Both the position numbers and the translations under genes were made by a program. The notes under the pieces were generated by a model, which saw nothing but the letters and a program-made list of their open reading frames with translations, did not search any database and was not told where the DNA came from. From CAYNRG01 sp964399545 (lineage in GTDB: Bacteria > Bacillota_I > Bacilli_A > Erysipelotrichales > Erysipelotrichaceae): DNA of 64,000 nt. The stretch covers positions 1 to 64,000 of the forward strand of contig CAYNRG010000005.1 in assembly GCA_964399545.1 (NCBI GenBank), given 5' to 3'. Positions 24,440 to 33,518 of this stretch are shown in pieces (the first letter of the stretch is position 1; the number at the start of each line of letters is the position of its first letter).

Positions 24440-25852
24440 ATGGGAATTCAACATTTAGGAATGGACGAAATTAATGGTTCGTTGGTTGCTTTAAATCATG
24501 TCCAAAATGTTTCAAATGAAGAGATGGTAGAAATTGAATTGGATGATGGAAGTAAGCGATTAGGTCGTGTAGTTCAAATTGAGGGTGAGAAAGCAATCAT
24601 TCAAGTTTTCGAAGGAACGGTTGGACTATCAAAGACAAATACAAAAACAAAGTTACTTGGAAAACCGATGGAACTTCCATTATCAAAAGAAATTTTAGGA
24701 AGAGTTTTTGATGGATCTGGTCAACCAATTGATGGATTAGGCGAAATTTATGCTGAGCGATTTGAAGATATTAATGGACTTCCATTAAATCCAGTAGCTC
24801 GACAATATCCTAGAAATTACATTAGTACAGGAATCTCTAGTATTGATGGCTTAAATACATTAATTCGTGGGCAGAAATTACCAATTTTTTCTGGTAGTGG
24901 ACTTCCTCATGATAAATTAGCGGTTCAAATTGTGAGACAATCAAAGTTGGCTGAAGAAGAAGGTAAAAATTTTGGTGTTGTTTTTGGAGCTATGGGAGTT
25001 AAGAACGATGTTGCTGATTACTTTAAGCGATCTTTTGAAGAAACAGGAATTATGGAAAAGGTTTGCATGTTTATTAATTTGTCCAATGATCCTATTATTG
25101 AAAGAGTGTTAACACCACGATGCGCTTTAACAGCAGCGGAGTATTTAGCATATGAATGTGACATGCATATTCTGGTTATTCTCACTGATATGACATCATA
25201 TTGTGAAGCTTTACGTGAATTTTCAAGTAGCAAAGGAGAAATTCCGGGAAGAAAAGGTTATCCAGGATATCTTTATTCTGATTTAGCGTCATTATATGAA
25301 AGAGCAGGAATTATCGAAGGAAAGCCAGGATCAGTAACACAGATTCCAATTCTAACTATGCCTAATGATGATATCACACATCCTGTGCCAGATTTAACAG
25401 GATACATCACAGAAGGGCAAATTGTTTTGAATCGCAATTTACATCAAAATGGAATTTATCCACCAATTGGATGCTTAAGCTCATTATCAAGACTAATGAA
25501 AGATGGAATTGGTGAAGGATATACACAAGCAGATCATCAAGATGTAGCGAACCAATTATTTGCTTCCTATGCGCGGGTTCTCGATGCCCGTTCATTAGCT
25601 TCGGTCATTGGGGAGGATGAACTTTCTGAGATTGATAAGAAATACATGAAATTTGGAAAGATGTTTGAGGAGCTATTTATAGGACAGGGATTTAATACTT
25701 GTCGCTCGATAGGAGAAACGCTACGATTAGGGTGGGCACTGCTATCGACACTGCCTAAATCATCTTTAGATCGCCTTAATCCAGTTCTGATTGAAAAAAA
25801 TTATGATGCAGAATGGGCAATACATTTTCTTGAAAGCCAAGGAAAAGACTAA
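24440..25852 (+). CDS. ntpB: V-type ATPase regulatory subunit B
   Basis: Subunit B is the non-catalytic partner of A in the A3B3 head. The 470-residue protein starts at the ATG at 24440, six bases after AAGGAGG, rather than at 24434. The P-loop position is degenerate (FSGSGLPHDKLAVQI), which is diagnostic for B. LTDMTSYCEALREFSSSKGE and the SLYERAGIIEG segment follow. The stop overlaps the start of subunit D (TAATG). Confidence 0.97.
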   Translation: MGIQHLGMDEINGSLVALNHVQNVSNEEMVEIELDDGSKRLGRVVQIEGEKAIIQVFEGTVGLSKTNTKTKLLGKPMELPLSKEILGRVFDGSGQPIDGLGEIYAERFEDINGLPLNPVARQYPRNYISTGISSIDGLNTLIRGQKLPIFSGSGLPHDKLAVQIVRQSKLAEEEGKNFGVVFGAMGVKNDVADYFKRSFEETGIMEKVCMFINLSNDPIIERVLTPRCALTAAEYLAYECDMHILVILTDMTSYCEALREFSSSKGEIPGRKGYPGYLYSDLASLYERAGIIEGKPGSVTQIPILTMPNDDITHPVPDLTGYITEGQIVLNRNLHQNGIYPPIGCLSSLSRLMKDGIGEGYTQADHQDVANQLFASYARVLDARSLASVIGEDELSEIDKKYMKFGKMFEELFIGQGFNTCRSIGETLRLGWALLSTLPKSSLDRLNPVLIEKNYDAEWAIHFLESQGKD

Positions 25853-26481
25853 TGACTAACCAAATATTTGCGACCAAAGGAAATTTGATTGCTTCTAAAA
25901 AATCGTTGGAATTGGCAAAAATGGGTTATGATTTAATGGATAGAAAGAGAAATGTACTAATAAGAGAAATGATGCTTTTAGTTGATAAGGTAAAGTTGAT
26001 GCGAGATGAAATTACAACTAGCTATAATGAAGCTTATTACCAACTTCAACAAGCAAACTTATCAACGGGTGTGATTACTAATATAGCGGAACAAGTTCAT
26101 ATTGAAACTGAGATAAAAATTATTTATCGCAGTGTAATGGGAATTGAAGTTCCAGAAGTTATTTATGAGCCGCAGCCAATTGAATTAGAATATGGATTTT
26201 TAGAATCTAATTCACAAGTAGATGAAGCCTATATTAAGTTTCAAAAGGTTAAGGAATTAACTATGATTTTAGCAGAGGTAGATAATAGTGTGTATCGATT
26301 AGCAAGTGCTATTCGGAAGACACAAAAACGAGCAAATGCATTAAAGAATATTGTGATTCCAAATTTTGAGTATCAGATTAAATTTATTTCAGAAGCACTT
26401 GAGGAAAAAGAGAGAGAAGAATTTTCTCGTTTAAAAGTAATTAAGAAGCAAAAAGATAGAGATAGTAAAGAAAGGTATTGA
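25852..26481 (+). CDS. ntpD: V-type ATPase subunit D
   Basis: Subunit D is the central rotor shaft, a long antiparallel coiled coil. The 209-residue protein has the family start FATKGNLIASKKSLELAKMGYDLMDRKRNVL (residues about 5-35) and the C-terminal helix RRANALKNIVIP variant (KRANALKNIVIPNFE). It shares one base with the subunit B stop. It is the last gene of the operon, and a terminator overlaps its stop codon. Confidence 0.95.
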   Translation: MTNQIFATKGNLIASKKSLELAKMGYDLMDRKRNVLIREMMLLVDKVKLMRDEITTSYNEAYYQLQQANLSTGVITNIAEQVHIETEIKIIYRSVMGIEVPEVIYEPQPIELEYGFLESNSQVDEAYIKFQKVKELTMILAEVDNSVYRLASAIRKTQKRANALKNIVIPNFEYQIKFISEALEEKEREEFSRLKVIKKQKDRDSKERY

Positions 26482-26495
26482 ATCAGTACCTTTTT
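26469..26495 (+). terminator. Terminator of the V-ATPase operon
   Basis: AAAGGTA (26471-26477) pairs with TACCTTT (26487-26493), with the stop codon in the loop and a T run. Confidence 0.8.
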
Positions 26496-26548
26496 AATTA
26501 GATTTGAAGAATAAAACCGTAAAATAGTAGTAGAAAAGTTTAAAAATA

Positions 26549-26557
26549 TGATATAAT
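26549..26557 (+). promoter_or_regulatory. Extended -10 promoter of sepF
   Basis: TGATATAAT at 26549-26557 is a consensus extended -10. No good -35 is present at the right distance. Confidence 0.6.
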
Positions 26558-26583
26558 AAACAAAAGTCAAGGAGGTCAAGAAC

Positions 26584-26994
26584 ATGGGACTTGGAGATAA
26601 ATTAAAGAACTTTATTGCGCCTGTAGATGATGAAGCAATGGAAGAAGAATTAGAATTTACTGAAGAAGAAGCAAGAACAATCAGTCATTATGAACAACCA
26701 AAATCAAAAGGGGTTGCTCGTGGAGTTTCTGGTGATACAAAAATGGTTTTATTTGAACCACGTAGTTTTGAAGAAGCAGAAGAAATTGCACGTCACTTAA
26801 AAGAACGTCGCGCAGCGGTAGTTAATTTACATCGCTTACAAAGAGAATATGCACAAAGAACCATTGATTTTTTAATGGGAACAGTCTTTGCGTTGGATGG
26901 GAAAGTTCAAAAAGTAGGACGAAACGTTGTGCTGTGTACACCTAGAACCATTGGAGTTGATGGTGAAATTAGTTTAGAGCAAGACGAAAATTAA
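26584..26994 (+). CDS. sepF: Cell division protein SepF
   Basis: SepF binds FtsZ and the membrane and helps align the division ring. The 136-residue protein has an N-terminal amphipathic helix (MGLGDKLKNFI) typical of the membrane anchor, an acidic linker, and the SepF domain from about residue 50 (MVLFEPRSFEEAEEIARHLKE, then AVVNLHRLQREYAQRTIDFLMG). Length and domain order match Firmicute SepF. AGGAGG precedes the ATG. ylmH follows immediately, the usual neighbour in this phylum. Confidence 0.96.
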   Translation: MGLGDKLKNFIAPVDDEAMEEELEFTEEEARTISHYEQPKSKGVARGVSGDTKMVLFEPRSFEEAEEIARHLKERRAAVVNLHRLQREYAQRTIDFLMGTVFALDGKVQKVGRNVVLCTPRTIGVDGEISLEQDEN

Positions 26995-26997
26995 CCT

Positions 26998-27750
26998 GTG
27001 AGAAACAAAGCAGAACATTATAAGGGACAAAAGCCCCTTTTATCTCGAATTCAAGATTGGGTGTCGCAAGCAGAGCATGGATATGCTCCAGTTGCAACGC
27101 CTTTTCTAAATGAAGAAGAAATTGAAATTGTTAAAAGGACATGCGGAAATAAAATCCCATTTTACTTAGATGGTGGGAATGATAAAGCAAGTCGAGCTAA
27201 AGTTGTTTTTCTAAGTCAAGCTCCTTGGAAGTCGGATGTAGTTTGCTTAATCGCAGAAGTAAGAACAAATTTTGTTCAATTGAATCATAGAGATCTTCTA
27301 GGTGCTTTATTAAATTTAAAAATTGAGCGCAATCAATTGGGAGATATGTGGGTAGAAAAAGATCGTGTTATTCTTTATACAAGTGCGAGATTGGCACCAA
27401 TGATTATTCAAGAATGTACAAAGATTAATCGACTCCATCTTCAATTTGAATTATCTAGTTTACGACCTGAGCAAGAAGTAAAAACTGAAAAAGGGACAGG
27501 ATTTATCAAAAGTGAAAGACTAGATTCAATGGTTAGTTGTCTTGCCAAGAAGTCACGTGCAGAGGCAGTAGACATGATTCTTAGTCAGCAAGTTTTAGTG
27601 AATCATCAGTTAGTTGATAAACCAAGCAAGGTTTGTAGTTCAGGAAATATTCTTTCAATTCGAGGAGTAGGGCGATTTACTTATAAAGGAATTGTAAAAG
27701 TGTCCCGTAAAGATAGATTAATGATTGAGTATGAAAAGTTAGTGGGATAG
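26998..27750 (+). CDS. ylmH: YlmH-type S4-domain RNA-binding protein
   Basis: This 250-residue protein resembles YlmH, encoded beside sepF in many Firmicutes and linked to division and, more recently, ribosome rescue. The N-terminal region is the YlmH-specific domain (FLNEEEIEIVKR, IPFYLDGGNDKASRAKVVFL). The C-terminal S4 domain starts near residue 177 with RLDSMVSCLAKKSRAEAVDMI and ends with RFTYKGIVKVSRKDR. The start is a GTG four bases after the sepF stop with no clear ribosome binding site, so coupling to sepF is likely. Confidence 0.9.
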   Translation: MRNKAEHYKGQKPLLSRIQDWVSQAEHGYAPVATPFLNEEEIEIVKRTCGNKIPFYLDGGNDKASRAKVVFLSQAPWKSDVVCLIAEVRTNFVQLNHRDLLGALLNLKIERNQLGDMWVEKDRVILYTSARLAPMIIQECTKINRLHLQFELSSLRPEQEVKTEKGTGFIKSERLDSMVSCLAKKSRAEAVDMILSQQVLVNHQLVDKPSKVCSSGNILSIRGVGRFTYKGIVKVSRKDRLMIEYEKLVG

Positions 27751-27752
27751 AC

Positions 27753-27781
27753 TTGAATTTAAATAAGAAAAATGGTAAGAT
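27753..27781 (+). promoter_or_regulatory. Candidate promoter of the ileS leader
   Basis: TTGAAT (27753-27758), 17 bp and TAAGAT (27776-27781) precede the T-box leader. Both boxes match the consensus at four of six positions. Confidence 0.4.
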
Positions 27782-27811
27782 GATAGACATATAAAATAAA
27801 AGGGTTGAACA

Positions 27812-28019
27812 AGACAAGCAGTATGATTTGAAACTTAGAGAGCTCATGGTTGGTGGAAATGAGTGGACAAAGAATTACTGATATCACTTGGGACCTGCTT
27901 TTCAGAAAGAAAGTAAGAAAAGCCGTTTTCCTACGTTAAGGAGAGAGTGCATAATAATTTATTTGTTATGAACTAAGGTGGTACCACGTTAAAGCGTCCT
28001 TAGAGAAGGATGTTTTTTT
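27812..28019 (+). ncRNA. T-box riboswitch leader (isoleucine) of ileS
   Basis: Stem I is closed by AAGCAG (27816-27821) with CTGCTT (27895-27900). A candidate specifier ATC is at 27883-27885, matching isoleucine. The T-box sequence AAGGTGGTACCACG lies at 27975-27988. The terminator GCGTCCTT/AAGGATGT (27994-28001/28006-28013) ends in seven T residues. Uncharged tRNA-Ile should favour the antiterminator. Confidence 0.93.
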
Positions 28020-28040
28020 ATTTATCAAGGAGGAAAAGAT

Positions 28041-30752
28041 ATGGAATACAAAGACACGTTATTAATGCCAAAAACAGAATTTGAAATGCGAGGAAATTTG
28101 CCGAAGAAAGAGCCAGGAATTCTTGAAGAATGGGAGAAAAACAATCATTATGAGCAGTTGTTGAAGGTTCATGAGAAGGACCCTAACTTTGTGTTACATG
28201 ATGGTCCTCCATATGCGAATGCTAATCTTCATGCAGGAACAGCGATGAATCGAGTTATTAAAGACATTATTAATCGTTCTCATGCAATGAGCGGATATCG
28301 CACACCATTTTTCCCAGGTTGGGATACTCATGGGTTACCAATTGAAAATGCAATTCAAAAATTAGGAGTGAACCGCAAGGAAATCTCTGCAATAGAATTT
28401 AGGGAAAAATGTGAAGAATATGCTTGTCAGCAGGTAGAGATTCAAAAAGAAACTATGAAAAGATTGGGAACAATTGCTGATTTTGATAATCCATATATTA
28501 CATTGCAAAAAGGATTTGAAGCTAGACAAATCCGTGTTTTTGCAAAGTTGGCAATGAATGGCTTAATTTACCAAGGGTTAAAACCGATTTATTGGTCACC
28601 TGTTTCAGAAACTGCAGTAGCAGATTCGGAAGTAATTTATAAAGATAAAAAGGATCCGACAATTTTTGTTGCTTTTGATGTGTTAGATGGAAAAGGAGTT
28701 CTTAATGATGAGAGATTTGTTATTTGGACAACTACACCATGGACAATTCCAGCTAACTTAGCTATTTGTTTAAATGAATGCTATGATTATGCAGTAGTTC
28801 AAACTGAAAAAGGAAAGCTTATTGTACTTGAGAAAAAAGTGGAAGAGTTATTGGAAAAATTTGGGTTAGAAAACCAAGGGATTCTACGTGTGATTAAAGG
28901 ACGTGATTTGGAAGGTATTACAGTGACTCATCCGTTCTATCCAGAACGTCCATCTCTTGTCATTTTAGGAAACCATGTCACGGATGAAGATGGAACTGGT
29001 TGTGTTCATACTGCGCCAGGACATGGTGCGGAAGACTTTATGGTTGGGATGAAGTATGGATTAGAAGCTTATTGTCCAGTTGATGAAAAAGGCTGTATGA
29101 TGAAAGAAGCAGGAGACTTCTTAGAAGGTCTTTATGTAGATGATGCAAACAAAGAAGTTACAAAGAAATTGGATGAACTTGGCAATTTATTACATCTTGA
29201 ATTTATTACACATAGTTATCCTCATGATGAGAGAATGAAAAAGCCAATTATTTTCCGTGCAACCGTTCAATGGTTTGCATCAATCGAGAAAATTCGTGAG
29301 CAGCTATTAACCGAAGTGAAGAATGTCCGTTGGGAAAATGAATGGGGAGAGGCTCGACTTTACAGTATGATTCGAGATCGTGGCGATTGGTGTATTTCTC
29401 GCCAAAGATTATGGGGAGTTCCAATTCCAATTATTTACAATGAAGATGATTCACCTATTATGGAAGAGAGAGTTTTTGAACATATTGCCAAACTTTTTGA
29501 AGAGAATGGAAGTAATGTCTGGTTTGAAAAAGAAGCCAAAGATTTACTCCCAGATGGATATGTTAATGAAAAATCTCCGAATGGACAATTTAGAAAAGAA
29601 AAAGATATTATGGATGTTTGGTTTGATTCCGGAAGCTCTTATAATGAATTAGAAGCAAGAGGATTAGAATATCCTGCAGACCTTTATTTTGAGGGTTCTG
29701 ATCAGTATCGTGGTTGGTTTAACTCTTCTTTAATTTTAGGAGTTGCTACTAAAAATAAAGCACCTTATAAATCAGTTCTTTCTCATGGATATGTTTGCGA
29801 TTCCAAAGGAGAGAAAATGAGTAAATCTATAGGGAATGTAGTAGACCCAATGGATGTTATTGGAAAATATGGAGCAGATATCTTTAGACTATGGGCGGCG
29901 ACAGTAGACTATCGTCAAGATATGAGAATTGGTGAGGATAACTTAAAACAAGTTTCCGAGCAATATCGAAAAATTAGGAATACATTCCGTTTTATGTTAG
30001 GGAATTTATCAGAAAGTGATTTTGATCCACAAACGGATAAACTAGCTTATTCTGATTTAGAGGTAGTAGATCAACATTTGTTACTTAAAGTGCGAGATGT
30101 TGTCGATACGGTAAAGAAAAGTTACGAAAAATATGACTTTTTAGTAGTAACAAACTCATTAACGAATTTGATGATTAATGATTTGAGTAGCTATTATTTG
30201 GACTTTACTAAAGATATCTTATATATTGAGAAGAAAGATGATTTAAGAAGAAGACAAGTACAAACTGTTCTTTGGGAGGTTGTTGATGCATTAGTGAAGT
30301 GTTGGGCTCCTATCTTGGTTTTTACAATGGAAGAAGTTTGGTCAATATTTACGCAAAAAGAATCAAAATCTGTCCATTTAACAACATTCAAGGCAATGGA
30401 TGATATTGAAAAATCTGAAGAATTGCGAGATATTTTTAAGCAGCTTAAACAAGTGCGCGACGATGTTTTTAAAGCTTTGGAAGTAGCACGTTCTGAAAAA
30501 ATTATCGGAAAGCCATTGGAGGCTGAAGTAATTATTAGTTGTTCAAAAGAAGAGAGAGAGTTAATTGAAAATGCTCTTTCAAGCAAGGTAGCACAATGGT
30601 TAATTGTCAGCAAGGTGACTTTTGATGAAGCATCTGAGCGACATGTAAAAGTTCAGGTAGCTAAGGGTGAGGTTTGTCCAAGATGTTGGAACGTGAGTGA
30701 ATCTACTCATGAAGAACATCTTTGTGAACGTTGTCAAAAAGTTCTAAAATAA
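28041..30752 (+). CDS. ileS: Isoleucyl-tRNA synthetase
   Basis: This class Ia synthetase charges tRNA-Ile and edits misactivated valine. The 903-residue protein starts after AAGGAGG. It has the HIGH-type motif PPYANANLHAGTAMN, GWDTHGLPIE, the CP1 editing domain with TTTPWTIPANLA and HTAPGHGAEDF, and the KMSKS loop GEKMSKSIGNVVDP. It ends with a zinc-binding tail of two CxxC pairs (CPRCW and CERC). That ending is typical of the bacterial form. An ATC T-box precedes it. Between ylmH and ileS one would often find divIVA, which is absent here. Confidence 0.97.
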   Translation: MEYKDTLLMPKTEFEMRGNLPKKEPGILEEWEKNNHYEQLLKVHEKDPNFVLHDGPPYANANLHAGTAMNRVIKDIINRSHAMSGYRTPFFPGWDTHGLPIENAIQKLGVNRKEISAIEFREKCEEYACQQVEIQKETMKRLGTIADFDNPYITLQKGFEARQIRVFAKLAMNGLIYQGLKPIYWSPVSETAVADSEVIYKDKKDPTIFVAFDVLDGKGVLNDERFVIWTTTPWTIPANLAICLNECYDYAVVQTEKGKLIVLEKKVEELLEKFGLENQGILRVIKGRDLEGITVTHPFYPERPSLVILGNHVTDEDGTGCVHTAPGHGAEDFMVGMKYGLEAYCPVDEKGCMMKEAGDFLEGLYVDDANKEVTKKLDELGNLLHLEFITHSYPHDERMKKPIIFRATVQWFASIEKIREQLLTEVKNVRWENEWGEARLYSMIRDRGDWCISRQRLWGVPIPIIYNEDDSPIMEERVFEHIAKLFEENGSNVWFEKEAKDLLPDGYVNEKSPNGQFRKEKDIMDVWFDSGSSYNELEARGLEYPADLYFEGSDQYRGWFNSSLILGVATKNKAPYKSVLSHGYVCDSKGEKMSKSIGNVVDPMDVIGKYGADIFRLWAATVDYRQDMRIGEDNLKQVSEQYRKIRNTFRFMLGNLSESDFDPQTDKLAYSDLEVVDQHLLLKVRDVVDTVKKSYEKYDFLVVTNSLTNLMINDLSSYYLDFTKDILYIEKKDDLRRRQVQTVLWEVVDALVKCWAPILVFTMEEVWSIFTQKESKSVHLTTFKAMDDIEKSEELRDIFKQLKQVRDDVFKALEVARSEKIIGKPLEAEVIISCSKEERELIENALSSKVAQWLIVSKVTFDEASERHVKVQVAKGEVCPRCWNVSESTHEEHLCERCQKVLK

Positions 30753-30775
30753 TAAAATAAGATAGTGAATAAAGG

Positions 30776-30800
30776 AACCATTTTAAAAAATGGTTTTTTT
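30776..30800 (+). terminator. Terminator of ileS
   Basis: AACCATTT pairs with AAATGGTT around a short A-rich loop, followed by seven T residues. Confidence 0.88.
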
Positions 30801-30815
30801 ATTATGGGAAAAGAA

Positions 30816-30826
30816 AGTTACCATAT
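30816..30826 (+). promoter_or_regulatory. Degenerate copy of the PTS-operon operator motif
   Basis: AGTTACCATAT matches, with one change, the AGTTACCACAT motif repeated at 33381-33434. Its position upstream of the PRD regulator gene would fit autoregulation. Confidence 0.4.
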
Positions 30827-30906
30827 TGAAATGCCCCTTTCTTTTTTGTTACTAGAAAACAACTAAGGTATTATAGAATAAAGCTAAGTTTGGGGGTGAT
30901 TTTTTT

Positions 30907-32871
30907 GTGAAAAGCAAAAAAGATAGTTATTATAATAAGAATATATTAACGATGCTTATTGATGGAAATATTTTACCTACAAATAAAATTGCAGATAAAG
31001 TAGGGCTATCAGAAAAATCAGTTAGAAATAAAATTGTGAGTATTAATGATTACCTCATAGGAAATGATTTAGGAATAATTAGAAAGAAACCAGGAGTAGG
31101 AATTTGGTTAAGTTTAAATGAGGAACAAAAAGTGAAATTACAATCTTTTCTTATGAATAAGACAGAGATTAATGTCAATATGGATAGGAATACTCGTGTT
31201 CTTGAGACCTTAAAAATTCTATTTAGACTAAGGCCATGGGAAACGATTTCGACACAGAAGTTATCCAACAAGCTGTATTTAAGTCCACCAACAACCTTGA
31301 AAGTTATTTATGAAGTAAAGCAATGGTTATCTACTTATAATGTAATGATTATTAATGAGCGAAATAAGGGATTCAGATTAAGTTTTACCGAGAATGAGTT
31401 TAGAGTAGCTTTAAAAAATTTAATTATGATTGATCCAGGTATTGAAAAAATAAAGAAAAATATTGAGGATTTCTTTAATAATGTAGATATAAAGATGATT
31501 CATAAATCAATTATTGAAACAGAAATTGAATGGAATTATCGATTTACTGATGAATCTTTTTATGAGATTTTGATTTATTGTTGCATTGCTTATCAAAGAA
31601 AAGATATCCAACAACCTAATTTAGTCGGAGAAGAGGAACTAGAAATTTTGCAAAAGTATAATGAATATCCATTTACTATTGCAATTTTTAAAAAAATACA
31701 AGAAAAGCTTCATGTTCTATTCTCAAATGAAGATGTTCTTTTCTTAGCTATTCAAATTATGTGTTCTAAATTTATTGATATTTCTAGAGCAAATGAGACA
31801 CTGGAATTAGTTAGAAAATATGATAATAAGCTGATTGAGTTTGTGAATACTATTCTTGAGGTAGTTGGAAATATCTTAGATACTAATCTTACATCGGACT
31901 TAAAGTTGAAAGAAAGTTTGATCTTCCATTTACGATCTACTATTTTTAGAATTAGATATGGGACGTCCACAAGTAATTCCTTAATGTGCTTCATTAAAAG
32001 TAATTATAAATATGTCTATCGAGCCACAGGCGTTATTAGTATTATGTTTGAGAAATATTATGGATTACAATTAACAGAAGATGAAGTAGGATATATTGCT
32101 TTATATATTCAGTCTGCACTGGAAAGGCAACAATCAAAGTATAAAATCGTTTTGATTGCCGACTCTAGCCGGGGGCATGCTTTATTACTTTCGGAGAGAA
32201 TAAAAAAATTGATATCTGAGATTGTTCAAGTCGATATTATGAGTGCACATGATTTTAAACTTTACGGAAATGAAAAAGCAGATATTATTGTTAGTTCTCA
32301 CGATTTAAAAATGAAAGATAAGAGAATTGTGGTCATTGCTAATTTAATGAATGAAGATTGGATAGTGGGATTAAGGAATCATCTTGATGAAAAAAATTAT
32401 AGAAAAGAGGAAACCGATAATGTATTTTCACCAATGTGTTTTCCGTTATTAAATCATGAAATTATTTTTGTAAACCAAAAGATAAAAGATAAAGATAAAC
32501 TGCTAAAGAAAATGTCTTTATCAATGGAAAGAAAGGGGTATGTGACAAGAGGATTTTATCGAAGTGTGTTAGATAGAGAAAAAGCAACATCAACCGCGAT
32601 TGGAAACGGGATTAGTTTATCTCATGGTGCTCAAAGCGAGGTGGTTGAATCTAAGGTATCCATAGCAGTGTTAGAAAAACCGATAATGTGGAATGATGAA
32701 GAAGTGGATGTAGTTTTCTTATTAGCGTTTAAAATGACAACACGTGAAGAGGTAGAGAGAATACAGAAATTCTATAAACAATATTTATCTTTGATTGAAA
32801 CAGATAATAAGATTACAAAGTTAAAGAGAATGAAGAGTAATATTGAATTGTATAAATATTTAATTCAGTGA
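30907..32871 (+). CDS. PRD-containing transcriptional regulator (BglG/MtlR/LicR type)
   Basis: This 654-residue multidomain regulator controls sugar PTS genes through phosphorylation. From the N-terminus it has an HTH of the HTH_11 type (about 10-60), a second helix-turn-helix (about 95-160), and PRD1 (about 190-290) and PRD2 (about 300-405). An EIIB-like domain (about 411-500) and an EIIA-type domain (about 505-650) follow. His341 in PRD2 and His573 in the EIIA motif (ISLSHG) are the visible phosphorylation candidates. The EIIB-like domain has IADSSRG where the phosphorylatable cysteine should be. The start is a GTG behind GGGGGTGA. The PTS genes follow directly. Confidence 0.88.
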   Translation: MKSKKDSYYNKNILTMLIDGNILPTNKIADKVGLSEKSVRNKIVSINDYLIGNDLGIIRKKPGVGIWLSLNEEQKVKLQSFLMNKTEINVNMDRNTRVLETLKILFRLRPWETISTQKLSNKLYLSPPTTLKVIYEVKQWLSTYNVMIINERNKGFRLSFTENEFRVALKNLIMIDPGIEKIKKNIEDFFNNVDIKMIHKSIIETEIEWNYRFTDESFYEILIYCCIAYQRKDIQQPNLVGEEELEILQKYNEYPFTIAIFKKIQEKLHVLFSNEDVLFLAIQIMCSKFIDISRANETLELVRKYDNKLIEFVNTILEVVGNILDTNLTSDLKLKESLIFHLRSTIFRIRYGTSTSNSLMCFIKSNYKYVYRATGVISIMFEKYYGLQLTEDEVGYIALYIQSALERQQSKYKIVLIADSSRGHALLLSERIKKLISEIVQVDIMSAHDFKLYGNEKADIIVSSHDLKMKDKRIVVIANLMNEDWIVGLRNHLDEKNYRKEETDNVFSPMCFPLLNHEIIFVNQKIKDKDKLLKKMSLSMERKGYVTRGFYRSVLDREKATSTAIGNGISLSHGAQSEVVESKVSIAVLEKPIMWNDEEVDVVFLLAFKMTTREEVERIQKFYKQYLSLIETDNKITKLKRMKSNIELYKYLIQ

Positions 32872-32885
32872 ATGAAGGAGGACAT

Positions 32886-33335
32886 ATGGAATTAAAAGAA
32901 ATTTTAGATGAAAGAATTATTGATTTGAATTTAGTAGCGAAAAACAAAGAAGATGCAATTTTCCAATTAGCCAAAAAGTTAAAGGATGGGGGATATGTCT
33001 CTGATATAGATAAATTTATAGAAGATATTTATTTAAGAGAGAAACAAGGTGAAACAGGCATTGGGAATTTTGTTGCTATTCCTCATGGGAAGAGTGATTC
33101 TGTGACAAAAATTGGAATTGCTATAGGTAAATTGGAACAAGAAGTTGAGTGGGAAACAATAGATGGTAAAGGAGTAAAGTTAATTTTGTTATTTGCTGTA
33201 AGCAATGATCACCAATATGCAAGAAACCACATGATTTTATTAAGTCAAATTGCGCGGAAACTAGGAGATGATCAGTCCTTGGAGAAACTGCTTAGCGCAA
33301 AAACTATGAATGATTTAATTCAAATATTTAGCTAA
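32886..33335 (+). CDS. PTS EIIA component, fructose/mannitol type
   Basis: EIIA passes the phosphoryl group from HPr to EIIB. The 149-residue protein (ATG at 32886 after AAGGAGG) is a single EIIA-2 domain. The active histidine sits in FVAIPHGKSD, followed by VKLILLFAVSNDHQYARNHM, the second conserved block. It starts just after the regulator gene, so the two are probably co-transcribed. A terminator after it separates it from the EIIB and EIIC genes. Confidence 0.93.
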   Translation: MELKEILDERIIDLNLVAKNKEDAIFQLAKKLKDGGYVSDIDKFIEDIYLREKQGETGIGNFVAIPHGKSDSVTKIGIAIGKLEQEVEWETIDGKGVKLILLFAVSNDHQYARNHMILLSQIARKLGDDQSLEKLLSAKTMNDLIQIFS

Positions 33336-33340
33336 GAGAA

Positions 33341-33365
33341 AACAACTGTGAAGGTTGTTTTTTTT
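33341..33365 (+). terminator. Terminator after the EIIA gene
   Basis: AAACAAC (33341-33347) pairs with GTTGTTT (33355-33361), followed by a T run. Confidence 0.82.
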
Positions 33366-33380
33366 ATGAATGAACAGAAA

Positions 33381-33434
33381 AGTTACCACATTAATTTTCC
33401 TATTCTGTTATGTGGTAAAAAAAAGTTACCACAT
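33381..33434 (+). promoter_or_regulatory. Three-copy operator cluster upstream of the EIIB gene
   Basis: The 9-mer TTACCACAT occurs at 33383-33391, inverted as ATGTGGTAA at 33410-33418, and again direct at 33426-33434. All copies are identical. The first two form a perfect inverted repeat with an 18-bp centre. This fits binding by the PRD regulator encoded upstream (inference). A -10-like TATGAT (33476-33481) lies downstream. Confidence 0.7.
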
Positions 33435-33518
33435 CAATAAGCCTGCAAAAAAAGTGCAAGAGGATTAGATATGGTTATGATTTAGATAGATTCATTAGAT
33501 GGGGAAAGGAGGAAAAAG

